64,000 nucleotides of DNA from Streptomyces clavuligerus (GCF_005519465.1 NZ_CP027858.1:3348001-3412000), one strand, 5' to 3'; numbered from the stretch's first letter, positions 18,206-27,412 are shown. Made by a program: numbers and translations. The notes: generated from the letters alone by a model not told the origin.

Positions 18206-19690
18206 GTGAGTGTCTCCGAGCCCTTGGACGACCCCTGGGCGGCCGAAGGCGGCCCCGGCGACCGTCTGCCCGTCTCCCGTCAGCGGCGCGGGGACCAGCG
18301 CTCCGGCCGGGACGACCAGCACGACCGGGGCAGGGACTCCGAGGGCTGGGACGGCGGCTCCCCCGGCTTCGAGCGGGTGCCGCCCCAGGACCTCGACGCC
18401 GAACAGTCGGTCCTCGGCGGCATGCTCCTCTCCAAGGACGCGATCGCCGATGTCGTGGAGGTCCTCAAGGGCCACGACTTCTACCGTCCGGCCCATGAGA
18501 CGGTCTACACCGCCATCCTCGACCTCTATGCCAAGGGCGAGCCCGCCGACCCCATCACCGTCGCCGCCGAGCTGGTCAAACGGGGGGAGATCACCCGCGT
18601 CGGCGGTGCCTCCTACCTCCACACCCTCGTCCAGTCGGTGCCGACGGCGGCCAACGCCTCGTACTACGCCGAGATCGTCCACGAGCGGGCGGTGCTCCGG
18701 CGTCTCGTGGAGGCCGGTACCAAGATCACGCAGATGGGCTATGCGGCCGACGGCGACGTGGACGAGATCGTCAACTCGGCCCAGGCGGAGATCTACGCGG
18801 TCACCGAGCAGCGCACCAGCGAGGACTATCTGCCGCTCGGCGACATCATGGAGGGCGCGCTCGACGAGATCGAGGCGATCGGCTCCCGCAGCGGTGAGAT
18901 GACCGGGGTACCCACCGGCTTCACCGACTTCGACTCGCTGACCAACGGCCTCCACCCCGGCCAGATGATCGTCATCGCCGCCCGTCCCGCGATGGGCAAG
19001 TCCACGCTCGCCCTGGACTTCGCCCGGGCCTGCTCGATCAAGAACAACCTGCCGAGCGTGATCTTCTCCCTGGAGATGGGGCGGAACGAGATCGCGATGC
19101 GGCTGCTGTCCGCCGAGGCCCGCGTCGCGCTGCACCACATGCGCTCCGGCACCATGACGGACGAGGACTGGACCCGGCTCGCCCGCCGGATGCCGGACGT
19201 GTCGCAGGCGCCGCTCTACATCGACGACTCCCCGAACCTCTCGATGATGGAGATCCGCGCGAAGTGCCGTCGGCTGAAGCAGCGCAACGATCTGAAACTG
19301 GTCGTGATCGACTACCTCCAGCTGATGCAGTCCGGCGGCTCCCGGCGCGCCGAGAGCCGGCAGCAGGAGGTCTCGGACATGTCCCGTAACCTCAAGCTGC
19401 TCGCCAAGGAGCTGGAGCTCCCGGTGATCGCGCTCTCCCAGCTGAACCGTGGCCCCGAGCAGCGCACCGACAAGAAGCCGATGGTCTCCGACCTGCGTGA
19501 GTCGGGCTCCATCGAGCAGGACGCCGACATGGTGATCCTGCTGCACCGCGAGGACGCCTACGAGAAGGAGTCCCCGCGCGCGGGCGAGGCCGACCTGATC
19601 GTGGCCAAGCACCGTAACGGCCCGACCGCCACCATCACGGTCGCGTTCCAGGGCCACTACTCGCGCTTCGTGGACATGGCCCAGACCTGA
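18206..19690 (+). CDS. dnaB: replicative DNA helicase
   Basis: The hexameric helicase that unwinds DNA ahead of the replisome. The 494-residue protein has a Gly/Asp-rich N-terminal extension (about 60 residues) common in actinobacteria. The DnaB N-domain follows (VPPQDLDAEQSVLGGMLLSKDAI), then the RecA-like ATPase. Walker A is ARPAMGKST (K265), Walker B is LVVIDYLQLM, and the ALSQLNRGPEQR and ESGSIEQDADMV motifs follow. No intein is present, although intein insertions are common in dnaB. GGAGGAGG at 18190-18197 fits the GTG at 18206 better than an in-frame GTG at 18197. A DnaA-box cluster lies just upstream. Confidence 0.97.
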   Translation: MSVSEPLDDPWAAEGGPGDRLPVSRQRRGDQRSGRDDQHDRGRDSEGWDGGSPGFERVPPQDLDAEQSVLGGMLLSKDAIADVVEVLKGHDFYRPAHETVYTAILDLYAKGEPADPITVAAELVKRGEITRVGGASYLHTLVQSVPTAANASYYAEIVHERAVLRRLVEAGTKITQMGYAADGDVDEIVNSAQAEIYAVTEQRTSEDYLPLGDIMEGALDEIEAIGSRSGEMTGVPTGFTDFDSLTNGLHPGQMIVIAARPAMGKSTLALDFARACSIKNNLPSVIFSLEMGRNEIAMRLLSAEARVALHHMRSGTMTDEDWTRLARRMPDVSQAPLYIDDSPNLSMMEIRAKCRRLKQRNDLKLVVIDYLQLMQSGGSRRAESRQQEVSDMSRNLKLLAKELELPVIALSQLNRGPEQRTDKKPMVSDLRESGSIEQDADMVILLHREDAYEKESPRAGEADLIVAKHRNGPTATITVAFQGHYSRFVDMAQT

Positions 19691-19747
19691 GCCGACCGCC
19701 CGGGTAATTCACTGGCCGAGGCGGAGCCCGGGCAGAAGGCTGTCACC

Positions 19748-20638
19748 GTGACACTTCATGAGAACGAGATCGGTGTGGATGAGGCGGTCGTCCGGTCGCT
19801 GCTGCGGGAGCAGCGACCGGAGTGGGCCGACCTCCCCGTCTCCCCGGCCGGCGCGGGCACGGACAACACCATGTACCGGCTCGGCAGCCATCTGCTCATA
19901 CGGCTGCCGCGCACGCCGGACAACGCGAAGGCCGTACAGAAGGAACAGACGTGGCTGCCGCGGCTGGCGCCGCATCTTCCCTGTCGCATCCCGGAGCCGG
20001 TGCACGCCGGTACCCCGAGTTCCGCCTTTCCGCTCGCCTGGTCGGTCTACCGCTGGATCGACGGTGACGAGGCCGGCCCGGGATCGGTCACCGATTGGCC
20101 CGCCTTCGGGGCCGACCTGGCGGCGACCGTGCAGAGGCTGCACTCCGTCCCTCTGATGGGAGCTGTGCGGCAGGGCGGGCTCAGCTGGTACCGCGGGGGT
20201 GGCCTGGGAGCGTGCGACCGGTGGATCAGCGAGTACTTCGACACCTGCGGGACGATCCCGGGTCTCGACCTCGACCTCGCGTACCTGCGGCACCTGTGGC
20301 GGAGTGCGCTCGCCCTGCCCGAGCCGTCCGGCCGGCAGGTATGGCTCCACGGCGACCTCAAACCCACCAACCTTCTGGTTCAGCAGGGGAAGCTGCACGC
20401 GGTCATCGACTTCGGGTGTCTCTCGGTCGGCTTTCCCGACGCCGAGCACGCGCCTGTGTGGGATCTGCCCCCCGGGGCCCGACAGGCGTACTGGGACGCC
20501 ATGAGCCTCGACGACGTGACGTGGTCGCGTGCCCGGGCGTGGGCCATCGCCGTCGGAGTCAGCGGGGTGGCGTACTACTGGGACACCTATCCCGCCTTCG
20601 TCGGCGCATGCCTGTCGCGCCTCCGCGCGATCACGTGA
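19748..20638 (+). CDS. aminoglycoside phosphotransferase-family kinase
   Basis: A 296-residue protein of the APH/choline-kinase fold. The N-lobe has GTDNTMYRLGSHLLIRLPR, a nucleotide-binding strand with the usual polar turn. The C-lobe has the catalytic loop WLHGDLKPTNLLV (H201, D203) and the metal-binding VIDFGC. These residues are intact, so it is probably an active kinase. APH-like genes are abundant in Streptomyces and most do not confer resistance; the substrate cannot be told. It follows dnaB by 57 bp with its own GTG start and AGAAGG. Confidence 0.85.
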   Translation: MTLHENEIGVDEAVVRSLLREQRPEWADLPVSPAGAGTDNTMYRLGSHLLIRLPRTPDNAKAVQKEQTWLPRLAPHLPCRIPEPVHAGTPSSAFPLAWSVYRWIDGDEAGPGSVTDWPAFGADLAATVQRLHSVPLMGAVRQGGLSWYRGGGLGACDRWISEYFDTCGTIPGLDLDLAYLRHLWRSALALPEPSGRQVWLHGDLKPTNLLVQQGKLHAVIDFGCLSVGFPDAEHAPVWDLPPGARQAYWDAMSLDDVTWSRARAWAIAVGVSGVAYYWDTYPAFVGACLSRLRAIT

Positions 20639-20719
20639 CAGCGGGATCGATGAGTACGGCCCCCGCAGCTCCGGGACCCGGCGGACGGTGCGGTGCGGGG
20701 ACTTCGATAGACCTGCTCC

Positions 20720-22108
20720 ATGACCTCATCAGTGACCACTCTGCTGCCCGCCACCGAGCGGGCCCTGCTGACCAGCGTCGCCACCGCCCAGTCCACGGGC
20801 CGCAGCCCCTCCCTGGTCGCCGGAGTCGCGCGCGACGGGCAGCTCGCGTGGACCGGGGGCTGTCCCGAGACGGACGGATTCCGGCCGGCGCAGACGCAGT
20901 ACCGCATGGGCTCGATCACCAAGACCTTCACCGCCGTCCTGGTGCTGCGCCTCCGTGACGAGGGGCTGCTCGACCTGGACGACCCGGTGGAGCGGCACCT
21001 GCCGGGCACGGGGCTGGGGCCGGTGACGATCGCCCAGCTCCTCGGGCACGGCGGCGGGCTGCGCGCCGAGTCGCCCGGACCCTGGTGGGAGCGGACCCCG
21101 GGCACGCTCCGGCCCGGACTCGCCGATGTGCTCGGCGAGGGCCCGATCCACCCCGCCGGACGGCGCTTCCACTACTCCAACCCCGGCTACACCGTGCTGG
21201 GTTCCCTGGTCGAGGCGGTCCGTGGTGTCCCCTGGGAGGAGGCGCTGCGCACCGGGATCCTTCAGCCCCTGGGGCTCACCCGCACCGGCCTCAGGCCCGA
21301 GGCGCCCGCCGCCGAGGGCTGGGCGGTGCACCCCTGGGCGGATGTGCTGCTCCCCGAACCCTGCGCGGACCTGGGGCTGATGACCCCGGCGGGAGGGCTC
21401 TGGTCCACGGTGACCGACCTCTGCCGGTTCGCCGTCTTCCTGGCCGAGGGGGACGACCGGGTGCTCGGGGCGTCCTCGGTGCGCGAGATGAGGACGCCGT
21501 CCACGCCCGCGGAGAACGGCGAGTGGGACAGCGCCTACGGTCTGGGGCTCCAGGTCGTCCGGGCCGACGGCCGCACCCTGGCCGGGCACAGCGGCTCACT
21601 GCCGGGCTTCCTCGCCGGACTCTGGTTCAGCGTGGAGGACCGGATCGCCGCGGTCGCGCTCGCCAATGCCACCTCGGGACCCGCCGTCCCGGCGGTCGCC
21701 GCCGACCTCGTACGGATCGTGGCGGAGGCCGAGCCGCCGCTGCCCGCCCCCTGGAAGCCGCTGGCCGGGGTTGATCCGGAGCTGCTGGCGCTGACCGGCC
21801 CCTGGTACTGGGGGACGTACACGTATGCGCTGCGGCTGCTTCCCGGCCGGGCGCTGGAGCTCCAGCCGCTGAAGGGTTCCGGCCGGGGCGCCCGTTTCAC
21901 CCCGGAACAGGACGGCACCTGGACGGGGCAGAACGGCTACCACGCGGGGGAGACGCTGCGGGTGGTGCGCCGGGAGGACGGTTCGGTCCGCCATCTCGAC
22001 GTGGGGTCCTTCGTCTTCACCCGGGAGCCCTACGAGCCCGGCGCCGGGGTCCCCGGCGGTGTGGACGCCGAGGGCTGGCGGGGCTTCCCCGACCCGTCCC
22101 AGGGGTGA
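20720..22108 (+). CDS. serine hydrolase (class C beta-lactamase / D-aminopeptidase fold)
   Basis: A 462-residue protein of the beta-lactamase-related serine hydrolase family. SITK (S65-K68) is the nucleophile motif, YSN (152-154) the second catalytic motif, and HSGSLPG stands in for KTG. No signal peptide is seen, so it may be cytoplasmic, unlike true beta-lactamases. The C-terminal 120 residues (from GPWYWGTYTYALRL) form an added beta-rich domain as in DUF3471-type esterases. It may be an esterase or peptidase; resistance should not be assumed. The start lies just after a TAGACC -10-like element, so the transcript may be leaderless. Confidence 0.83.
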   Translation: MTSSVTTLLPATERALLTSVATAQSTGRSPSLVAGVARDGQLAWTGGCPETDGFRPAQTQYRMGSITKTFTAVLVLRLRDEGLLDLDDPVERHLPGTGLGPVTIAQLLGHGGGLRAESPGPWWERTPGTLRPGLADVLGEGPIHPAGRRFHYSNPGYTVLGSLVEAVRGVPWEEALRTGILQPLGLTRTGLRPEAPAAEGWAVHPWADVLLPEPCADLGLMTPAGGLWSTVTDLCRFAVFLAEGDDRVLGASSVREMRTPSTPAENGEWDSAYGLGLQVVRADGRTLAGHSGSLPGFLAGLWFSVEDRIAAVALANATSGPAVPAVAADLVRIVAEAEPPLPAPWKPLAGVDPELLALTGPWYWGTYTYALRLLPGRALELQPLKGSGRGARFTPEQDGTWTGQNGYHAGETLRVVRREDGSVRHLDVGSFVFTREPYEPGAGVPGGVDAEGWRGFPDPSQG

Positions 22109-22118
22109 TGCCCGGGGT

Positions 22119-22589
22119 TCAGGAACCGGTCTCCGCCGGGGCGTGCAGCTCCTGGACCGTCCGGACCAGAGGAGCGAGGACGGGGTTCTCCGCCGCCTCG
22201 TCGAAGGCGTCCCGCAGAGCGGTGTCGTGCGTGGGACGGGACGCGTCGAGCAGGGTCAGCCCGTCCTCGGTCACATCGGTGTAGATGCCCCGGCGGTCGG
22301 TGTCGCAGAGATAGCGCCGCAGCAGACCGCGGTCCTCCAGCCGGGTCACCAGGCGGGTGGTGGCGCTCTGGCTGAGGACCACGGCCTCGGCGACCTCCTT
22401 CATCTGGAGATGGCCGCCGGGGCCGCTGTGCTGTCGGCTGAGGACGTCCAGCAGGGAGAACTCCCGCATGCTGAGTCCGTGCCGCTTCTCCAGGGCACGC
22501 CCCACCCGGGTCTCGATCTTTCCGTGCAGCAGGGAGAGGGCGCACCAGCCCTGGGCGAGCCCGGTGAGCGAGGGATCGGTCACGGCCAT
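22119..22589 (-). CDS. MarR family transcriptional regulator
   Basis: A 156-residue winged-helix protein. LSMREFSLLDVLSRQ opens the core. The recognition helix reads MKEVAEAVVLSQSATTRLVTRLEDRGLL, followed by the wing RYLCDTDRRGIYTDVTEDG with the conserved D-x-R-R. This is the regular MarR pattern. There is a single cysteine in the wing, which could be redox-sensitive in principle. It converges on the serine hydrolase with an 11-bp gap; no obvious divergent target gene follows, so autoregulation or a distant target is likely. Confidence 0.9.
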   Translation of the reverse strand: MAVTDPSLTGLAQGWCALSLLHGKIETRVGRALEKRHGLSMREFSLLDVLSRQHSGPGGHLQMKEVAEAVVLSQSATTRLVTRLEDRGLLRRYLCDTDRRGIYTDVTEDGLTLLDASRPTHDTALRDAFDEAAENPVLAPLVRTVQELHAPAETGS

Positions 22590-22682
22590 CTCTGTCCTCC
22601 TCCACGCCCCAGCGGCGTATCCCCAGGGTAGACGACATCCGCAAAAGTCCGCGTATGCAAATACCCGAGGGTGGCCGGCCGG

Positions 22683-23558
22683 TCAGCCCATGGCGATCGA
22701 CAGCGGGGCGAAGCGGCGGGTCCAGTCCCCCGGCAGATCGTCCTGGGCGTGGTTCATGACGGTGTTGAACGTCACCGACTCCAGCCCGTGTGCCTTCAGC
22801 CAGTCGAGAAATTCCGTGTGACGCACATCGACATCGGTCCTCAGCGGCCGGTCCGTGGCCGCCGCCACCGAGCTGACCAGGGCCTTCGCCGTCTCGGTGG
22901 TCTCGGCGACCAGCGGGCCCACGACATGGGTCTCCCTATTGGGCCAGGCCGCCGCGTACCCGGTCAGCAGACCGCCCTGCTCCGCCACCCGGATCTGGTC
23001 GGCGAAGGCCGGGAGCCGCGTGATCAGATGGGTGCGGTCCACCCCGAAGACCTCGTTGTCCAGCCGGATGATCGCCGGAAGGTCCTCCGCGGTGGCCGGG
23101 CGGGTGGTCACCGCCCCGCCCTTCCCGCTGTCCCTGCCGTCCGCCCCGTTCGCGCGGAAGTGCCCGCAGACCATCTCCGCCCGCCCGGTGGCGGAGAAGC
23201 CGAGCTGCTCGTAGAGCGGTCGGCCGAGCGGGGTCGCATGGAGGGTGACCGGGGTGTCCCCGGCCTCGGCCAGCACATGCCGCATCAGACGACGGCCGAT
23301 GCCCTGCCGCGCGTACTGCTCGGCGACGAGCACCATCCCCACGGCCGCGAGCCGGGGGCCGTACGAGGTCACCACGCAGGCCGCCGCCAGCCCCTTGTCC
23401 ACGGGGTCGTCGATGCCGTAACCGGTTCCGGCCGCGAGCAACAGCCCCCACCGGTGTTCCTCCCGTTGCCACCCTCGGTTCTCCGCGAGATCGACGCAGG
23501 ACGGGAGATCGTCCACGGTGAGACGGCGAATGGGCAGCTCGGGGAGTGGTGTCGGCAT
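22683..23558 (-). CDS. GNAT family N-acetyltransferase (two GNAT domains)
   Basis: A protein of about 291 residues with an N-terminal GNAT domain. VGMVLVAEQYARQGIGRRLM carries the acetyl-CoA pyrophosphate loop (Q/R-x-x-G-x-G/A), and the family's closing helix is RPLYEQLGFSATGRAEM. A second, degenerate GNAT-like domain starts near TTRPATAEDLPAIIRLD and has no clear CoA loop. The substrate is unknown. The ATG at 23558 is chosen; a GTG at 23588 would add ten residues. It lies in the same direction as marR, 93 bp upstream of it. Confidence 0.85.
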   Translation of the reverse strand: MPTPLPELPIRRLTVDDLPSCVDLAENRGWQREEHRWGLLLAAGTGYGIDDPVDKGLAAACVVTSYGPRLAAVGMVLVAEQYARQGIGRRLMRHVLAEAGDTPVTLHATPLGRPLYEQLGFSATGRAEMVCGHFRANGADGRDSGKGGAVTTRPATAEDLPAIIRLDNEVFGVDRTHLITRLPAFADQIRVAEQGGLLTGYAAAWPNRETHVVGPLVAETTETAKALVSSVAAATDRPLRTDVDVRHTEFLDWLKAHGLESVTFNTVMNHAQDDLPGDWTRRFAPLSIAMG

Positions 23559-23704
23559 AGGGATCAGGCTGGCTGACACGGTGATCACTCGTCCAGTGCT
23601 TTCCCGGAAGCGTTCACTGCTTTCCCGAAAGGCTCAGAAGGGCCCAGAGAGCCAGAAGGGCCCGGCAGGGCGGGAATGCCTCCGGCCGAGGAAGCAACTG
23701 ACGA

Positions 23705-23720
23705 TGTTTCACGTGAAACA
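23705..23720. promoter_or_regulatory. parS: parS site 6
   Basis: A perfect TGTTTCACGTGAAACA in the 235-bp gap between the GNAT and Nudix genes. It is a single site, not part of a longer palindrome. Confidence 0.92.
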
Positions 23721-23793
23721 CGGCCCGGATACGGGCCGCACGGCGAGGCGTCTGCCGGGCGCGGGAACCCGGCAGAACCCATCGTGAGCGGGG

Positions 23794-24273
23794 CTACCCC
23801 AGGTCGGGGGCGTGCATGGCGCGTACGCCCTCGATATTGCCGTCCAGGTAGTGGCGCAGCGACAGCGGGACGAGATGGACGGCGGCGATTCCCATACGGC
23901 TGAAGGGGACCCGGACGATCTCGTACTCCCCCCGGGGGGTCTCCACCTCGGGGCCATGGCGGCGGGCGGGGTCCATGGACTCCAGTCGGCAGACGAAGAA
24001 GTGCTGGACCTTCACCCCGGTGATCCCGCCGCCCGCGATGTGCTCCACAGTGTCGACGAAGCAGGGCACCACATCGGTGACCTTGGCCCCCAGCTCCTCG
24101 TCCAGCTCGCGGTGGAGCGCCGCGACCACGGTGGCGTCACCCGGCTCGACTCCGCCACCCGGTGTCAGCCAGTAGGGATCGACTCCGGGCTTGGTGCGCT
24201 TGATCAGAATCAGATCGTCGCCATCGAGCAGGATGGCGCGAGCGGTGCGTTTGACCACGGGACGTTCGGTCAT
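23794..24273 (-). CDS. Nudix hydrolase
   Basis: A 159-residue hydrolase for nucleoside-diphosphate-linked compounds. The Nudix box is GGGVEPGDATVVAALHRELDEELG. The REUxEExG part is intact, but the glutamate usually found after G-x5 is replaced (an A/D occupies that place), a mild deviation. The N-terminus RAILLDGDDLILIKR and the FVCRLE strand match the fold. The substrate is unknown. It is transcribed toward the parS-containing gap, with no evident operon partner. Confidence 0.87.
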   Translation of the reverse strand: MTERPVVKRTARAILLDGDDLILIKRTKPGVDPYWLTPGGGVEPGDATVVAALHRELDEELGAKVTDVVPCFVDTVEHIAGGGITGVKVQHFFVCRLESMDPARRHGPEVETPRGEYEIVRVPFSRMGIAAVHLVPLSLRHYLDGNIEGVRAMHAPDLG

Positions 24274-24325
24274 GTCTGGAAAATGGCCCGTTCGGTCCGC
24301 TCTGAAACGCTTCCGGGCCGCACGG

Positions 24326-25216
24326 TCACCAGTCGACGGCGGCGCGCATCAGCCATTCATGGGCCCGCGCGATGGGCGGCAGGGTGAGCGTTCCCGTGCG
24401 GACCACGAGAAAGTAGGTACGCAGCGGAGGCATCGGGGGATCGAGCAGGGCGATGAGCCGTCCGCGTTCCAGGGCCTCCGCGCAGAGATAGCGCGGCAGG
24501 ACGGCGAGACCCGCGCCGGAGGCGGCGGTCTCCAGAACGGCTCGCAGATCGGGAGCGATGACGGCACCGGCGGCGGCCGGGCGGGACTCGAAGACCGTGG
24601 CCCAGTAGCGCGAGATCAGGGGCAGCGACTCATGGACATCGACCACGGGGAGCTGTTCCAGCAGAACGTCCCCGCCCCGCAGGACGTCGGGCCCGAGCCG
24701 GGCCGCCCAGCGGGGCGCGGCCACCAGGACATGTTCCTCGTCGCAGAGCGGGGCGGAGGTCAGCAGTCCGCCGCGCGGCTGGGCGGTGGTGATCGCGAGG
24801 TCGTGATGGCCTGCGGCCAGGCCGTCGAGGATCTCCTCGGCGGTGCCGAAGGAGACCCGCAGGGCCAGTCCCTGGGAGATCAGCGGGGAGAGGGCGGGCA
24901 GGGCGCGCAGCGCCGTGAACTCGGGCGGACCCGCCAGATGCAGGGTCCGGGTGCCTGCCTCCTCGTCCAGTCCCGCCCCGGCGATCTCGACAAGGGCGTC
25001 CAGATGGGGTGCGGCCCGGTGGGCCAGCTCGTCGCCGATGGTGGTGGGGGTCACGCCCCGGGCCTGCCGGAGGAAGAGCGGTCTGCCGAGCTGTCGTTCC
25101 AGCGTCCGTATCTGTCCGGTCACCGCGGGCTGGGAGAGTCCGAGGAGGGCGGCGGCCCGGGTGAAGGAACCGGCCCGGTGCACGGTGACGAATGTGCGTA
25201 ACAGGGCCAAATCCAT
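24326..25216 (-). CDS. LysR family transcriptional regulator
   Basis: A 296-residue regulator. Residues 1-60 are the winged helix (MDLALLRTFVTVHRAGSFTRAAALLGLSQPAVTGQIRTLE), followed by the periplasmic-binding-like effector domain. GGGAGGGG at a good distance supports the ATG at 25216 rather than one at 25261. It lies 52 bp upstream of the Nudix gene on the same strand and downstream of the Cys/Met PLP enzyme gene. A 17-bp inverted repeat at 25298-25314 upstream is a candidate autoregulatory site. The inducer is not evident. Confidence 0.9.
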   Translation of the reverse strand: MDLALLRTFVTVHRAGSFTRAAALLGLSQPAVTGQIRTLERQLGRPLFLRQARGVTPTTIGDELAHRAAPHLDALVEIAGAGLDEEAGTRTLHLAGPPEFTALRALPALSPLISQGLALRVSFGTAEEILDGLAAGHHDLAITTAQPRGGLLTSAPLCDEEHVLVAAPRWAARLGPDVLRGGDVLLEQLPVVDVHESLPLISRYWATVFESRPAAAGAVIAPDLRAVLETAASGAGLAVLPRYLCAEALERGRLIALLDPPMPPLRTYFLVVRTGTLTLPPIARAHEWLMRAAVDW

Positions 25217-25297
25217 ACCGATCCCCTCCCGGCCGACTATATCCACGGACCGGACAACCATAAATAAGTCGATAGGCCGCTGTCGCTACGGTGATTG

Positions 25298-25314
25298 GAC
25301 TCTGACGCAGAGTC
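25298..25314. promoter_or_regulatory. putative operator upstream of the lysR gene
   Basis: GACTCTG and CAGAGTC are perfect 7-bp arms around ACG, about 80 bp upstream of the LysR start. LysR regulators usually bind interrupted dyads in this position. The assignment is by position only. Confidence 0.45.
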
Positions 25315-25356
25315 AACTAGCCTTGTTCGCGCGGTTCTTCTGGGGGGATGAACCGG

Positions 25357-25393
25357 GGCGGTCCGAGCCATGAGGGGGGAGGCTCGGGCCGCC
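25357..25393 (-). terminator. terminator after the Cys/Met PLP enzyme gene
   Basis: GGCGGTCCGAGCC and GGCTCGGGCCGCC pair with one G:U around an 11-base loop. The hairpin lies 38 bp after the PLP enzyme's stop codon on the minus strand. Confidence 0.6.
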
Positions 25394-25431
25394 CGTCGGC
25401 GCGCCCCGGCGGCAGGGCCTCGGGCCCGGCC

Positions 25432-26568
25432 CTATCCGGCCGCCGCCTCGTCCAGCGCCCGCAGCACATCCGCCACCAGGTCCTCCGGGTCCTCCACCCC
25501 CGCCGAGAACCGGACGAAACCCTCGGGCACCGCGTCCCCGCCCCACCGTCCACGGCGCTCGGCGGACGAGCGCACGCCGCCGAAGCTGGTCGCGTCGTCC
25601 ACGAGCCGCAGCGTCTCCAGAAAGCGTTCCGCGTGGGCGCGGTCGGGGAGGACGAACGAGACCACACTGCCGTATCGGCGCATCTGCCGGGAGGCGAGCG
25701 AATGCGACGGATCGGTCGGCAGCCCCGGATGACGCAGCCCCGAGACCTCGCTCCGGTCGCCCAGCGCCCGCGCCAGCGCCAGGGCGTTCGCGCACTGCCG
25801 GTCGATCCGTAGCTGGACGGTGGCGAGTGAACGGTGCGCGAGCCAGCTCTCCATGGGGCCGGGGATCGCCCCGGCGACCTTGCGCCAGTCCCGTACCTCC
25901 GCCGCCCGCGCGGCGTCCCGGCAGGTCACATGGCCGAGCAGCAGATCGCCGTGACCGGTGGTCCCCTTGGTGTCACTGGCCACCGAGAAATCGGCGCCCA
26001 GGGCCAGAGGCCGCTGACCCAGCGGGGTGGCGAGGGTGTTGTCGACGGCGACCAGCGCACCCGCCGTGTGGGCGGCGTCCGCCAGTCGCCGGATGTCGCA
26101 GACGTCGAGCCCGGGATTGGACGGCGACTCGATCCACAGCAGCCGGGCCCCGTCCAGCACGGACAGTTGGGCGTCCCCGCCCGTCGGCGCGGTCCGGACC
26201 TCGACACCGAAGGCGCGCAGCCGTTCGGCGATCAGCGGCAGCGCCTGATAGCCGTCGACCGGCAGGACGACCGTGTCGCCCGCTCTCAACTGGGAGAAGA
26301 CCACCGCGGAGATCGCGGCCATGCCCGAGGCGAAACAGACGGTCTCCACCTGCTCGCCCGGGGCCTCCAGCTCCCCGATCGCCCGTTCCAGCCGGGTCCA
26401 GGTCGGGTTGGAGTCCCGGCCGTAGGTGTAGGGGCCGGTCGGCTCGCCCGGCAGATGGAAGTGCGCGGCGAAGACCGGACCGGGCAGCGGTGGCTCGTAC
26501 GGCACCGGCTCGGGCAGTCCCGCCCGTACCGCTCGTGTTCCGTCGCCCAGAGGTGTGGTGCTGTTCAT
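25432..26568 (-). CDS. Cys/Met metabolism PLP-dependent enzyme (cystathionine gamma-lyase/synthase type)
   Basis: A 378-residue fold-type I PLP enzyme. YTYGRDSNPTWTRLERAI (48-65) is the family's substrate and phosphate motif. SGMAAISAV near 81-89 binds the cofactor phosphate. DNTLATPLGQRPLALGADFSVASDTKG holds the PLP lysine at K201. The missing extended C-terminus and short length are within range. Lyase versus synthase cannot be separated from sequence by eye. It has no obvious sulfur-metabolism neighbours; a LysR gene lies downstream and a holin-like gene upstream, both on the same strand. Confidence 0.88.
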   Translation of the reverse strand: MNSTTPLGDGTRAVRAGLPEPVPYEPPLPGPVFAAHFHLPGEPTGPYTYGRDSNPTWTRLERAIGELEAPGEQVETVCFASGMAAISAVVFSQLRAGDTVVLPVDGYQALPLIAERLRAFGVEVRTAPTGGDAQLSVLDGARLLWIESPSNPGLDVCDIRRLADAAHTAGALVAVDNTLATPLGQRPLALGADFSVASDTKGTTGHGDLLLGHVTCRDAARAAEVRDWRKVAGAIPGPMESWLAHRSLATVQLRIDRQCANALALARALGDRSEVSGLRHPGLPTDPSHSLASRQMRRYGSVVSFVLPDRAHAERFLETLRLVDDATSFGGVRSSAERRGRWGGDAVPEGFVRFSAGVEDPEDLVADVLRALDEAAAG

Positions 26569-26665
26569 CCGGTTCTCTCGCGTTCTGTGCTGTGCGTTGT
26601 GTGGCGCGGTGTGTGCTGGGGGACGTGCGGCTCGGCGCTGCCGCCCATCCGGGCGGCGCTCCGGG

Positions 26666-27040
26666 TCAGTCCCGGTCGGGTATCGCCAGGTGCAGCGCCC
26701 AGGCGACCACCGAAATGATCATTCCGCCGAGCAGGGCGGGCCAGAAGCCGTCGACGTGGAAGCCCAGCTCGAACGAGTCGGCCAGCCAGGAGGTCACCAT
26801 CAGCATCAGCGCGTTGACGACCAGCGCGATCAGCCCCAGGGTGACGATGAACAGGGGCAGGGCCAGCAGCTTCACGACCGGCTTGACGACGGTGTTGACC
26901 ACGCCGAAGAGCAGTAGGACGGCGAGCAGCGTCAGGGTCTTCTCGCCGGCGTTCGCCCCGGTGAGGGTGATTCCGCCGACCAGCCAGACGGCCACCGCCA
27001 AGGCTGCCCCGTTGGCGATCGTCTTGACGAGGAAATTCAT
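26666..27040 (-). CDS. phage holin family / PF04020-type membrane protein
   Basis: A protein of about 124 residues with four hydrophobic segments, starting MNFLVKTIANGAALAVAVWLVGGI. The conserved NTVVKPVVKLLALPLFIVTLGLIALVVNALMLMVTSWL is the hallmark of the YvlD/holin-like four-helix family. Function unknown; despite the name it is a housekeeping membrane protein in most bacteria. An ATG at 27043 directly precedes the chosen ATG. It is divergent from the cupin gene, 54 bp apart. Confidence 0.85.
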   Translation of the reverse strand: MNFLVKTIANGAALAVAVWLVGGITLTGANAGEKTLTLLAVLLLFGVVNTVVKPVVKLLALPLFIVTLGLIALVVNALMLMVTSWLADSFELGFHVDGFWPALLGGMIISVVAWALHLAIPDRD

Positions 27041-27094
27041 CATGTGTCTGATCGTGGCAGACGTGATGGGGACGAAGGCAGGGGTAGAAAAGGG

Positions 27095-27412
27095 ATGAAA
27101 GCGTTCAGACTGGACGAACTGGAAGCCGAGCGGGCCGCGAACGACGGCGCCTATCTGCGGTTTCTGCGGGAGCGGAACATGTCCGTCGGTCTGTATGCGC
27201 TCAACGCGGGGGAGCTGGACCCTCAGTTGCCGCACGACCAGGACGAGGTCTATCTCGTGGTCAGCGGACGGGCCTCGCTCACGGTCGGCATGGAGACCAC
27301 CCAGGTGGGGCGGGGGAGCGTGGTCCATGTGCCCGCCGGGGTGCCGCACAAGTTCCACCACATCACCGAGGATCTGCGGGTGATGGTGGTCTTCTCGCCG
27401 CCGGAGGACTGA
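27095..27412 (+). CDS. cupin domain protein
   Basis: A 105-residue single-domain cupin. Motif 1 reads LNAGELDPQLPHDQDEVYLVVSGRASL (P-H-x-H replaced by P-H-D-Q, keeping D-E). Motif 2 reads VHVPAGVPHKFHHI with two histidines. The metal site may therefore be altered. The ATG at 27095 has an AAAAGGG ribosome site, which favours it over a frame from 27044. Substrate and partner unknown; it could be a small dioxygenase-like or sugar-binding protein. Confidence 0.83.
   Translation: MKAFRLDELEAERAANDGAYLRFLRERNMSVGLYALNAGELDPQLPHDQDEVYLVVSGRASLTVGMETTQVGRGSVVHVPAGVPHKFHHITEDLRVMVVFSPPED

Noticed and set aside
17831..19657. 608-residue minus-strand frame opposite dnaB
   Set aside because: Antisense to an essential gene with a normal coding pattern; no protein domain is visible.
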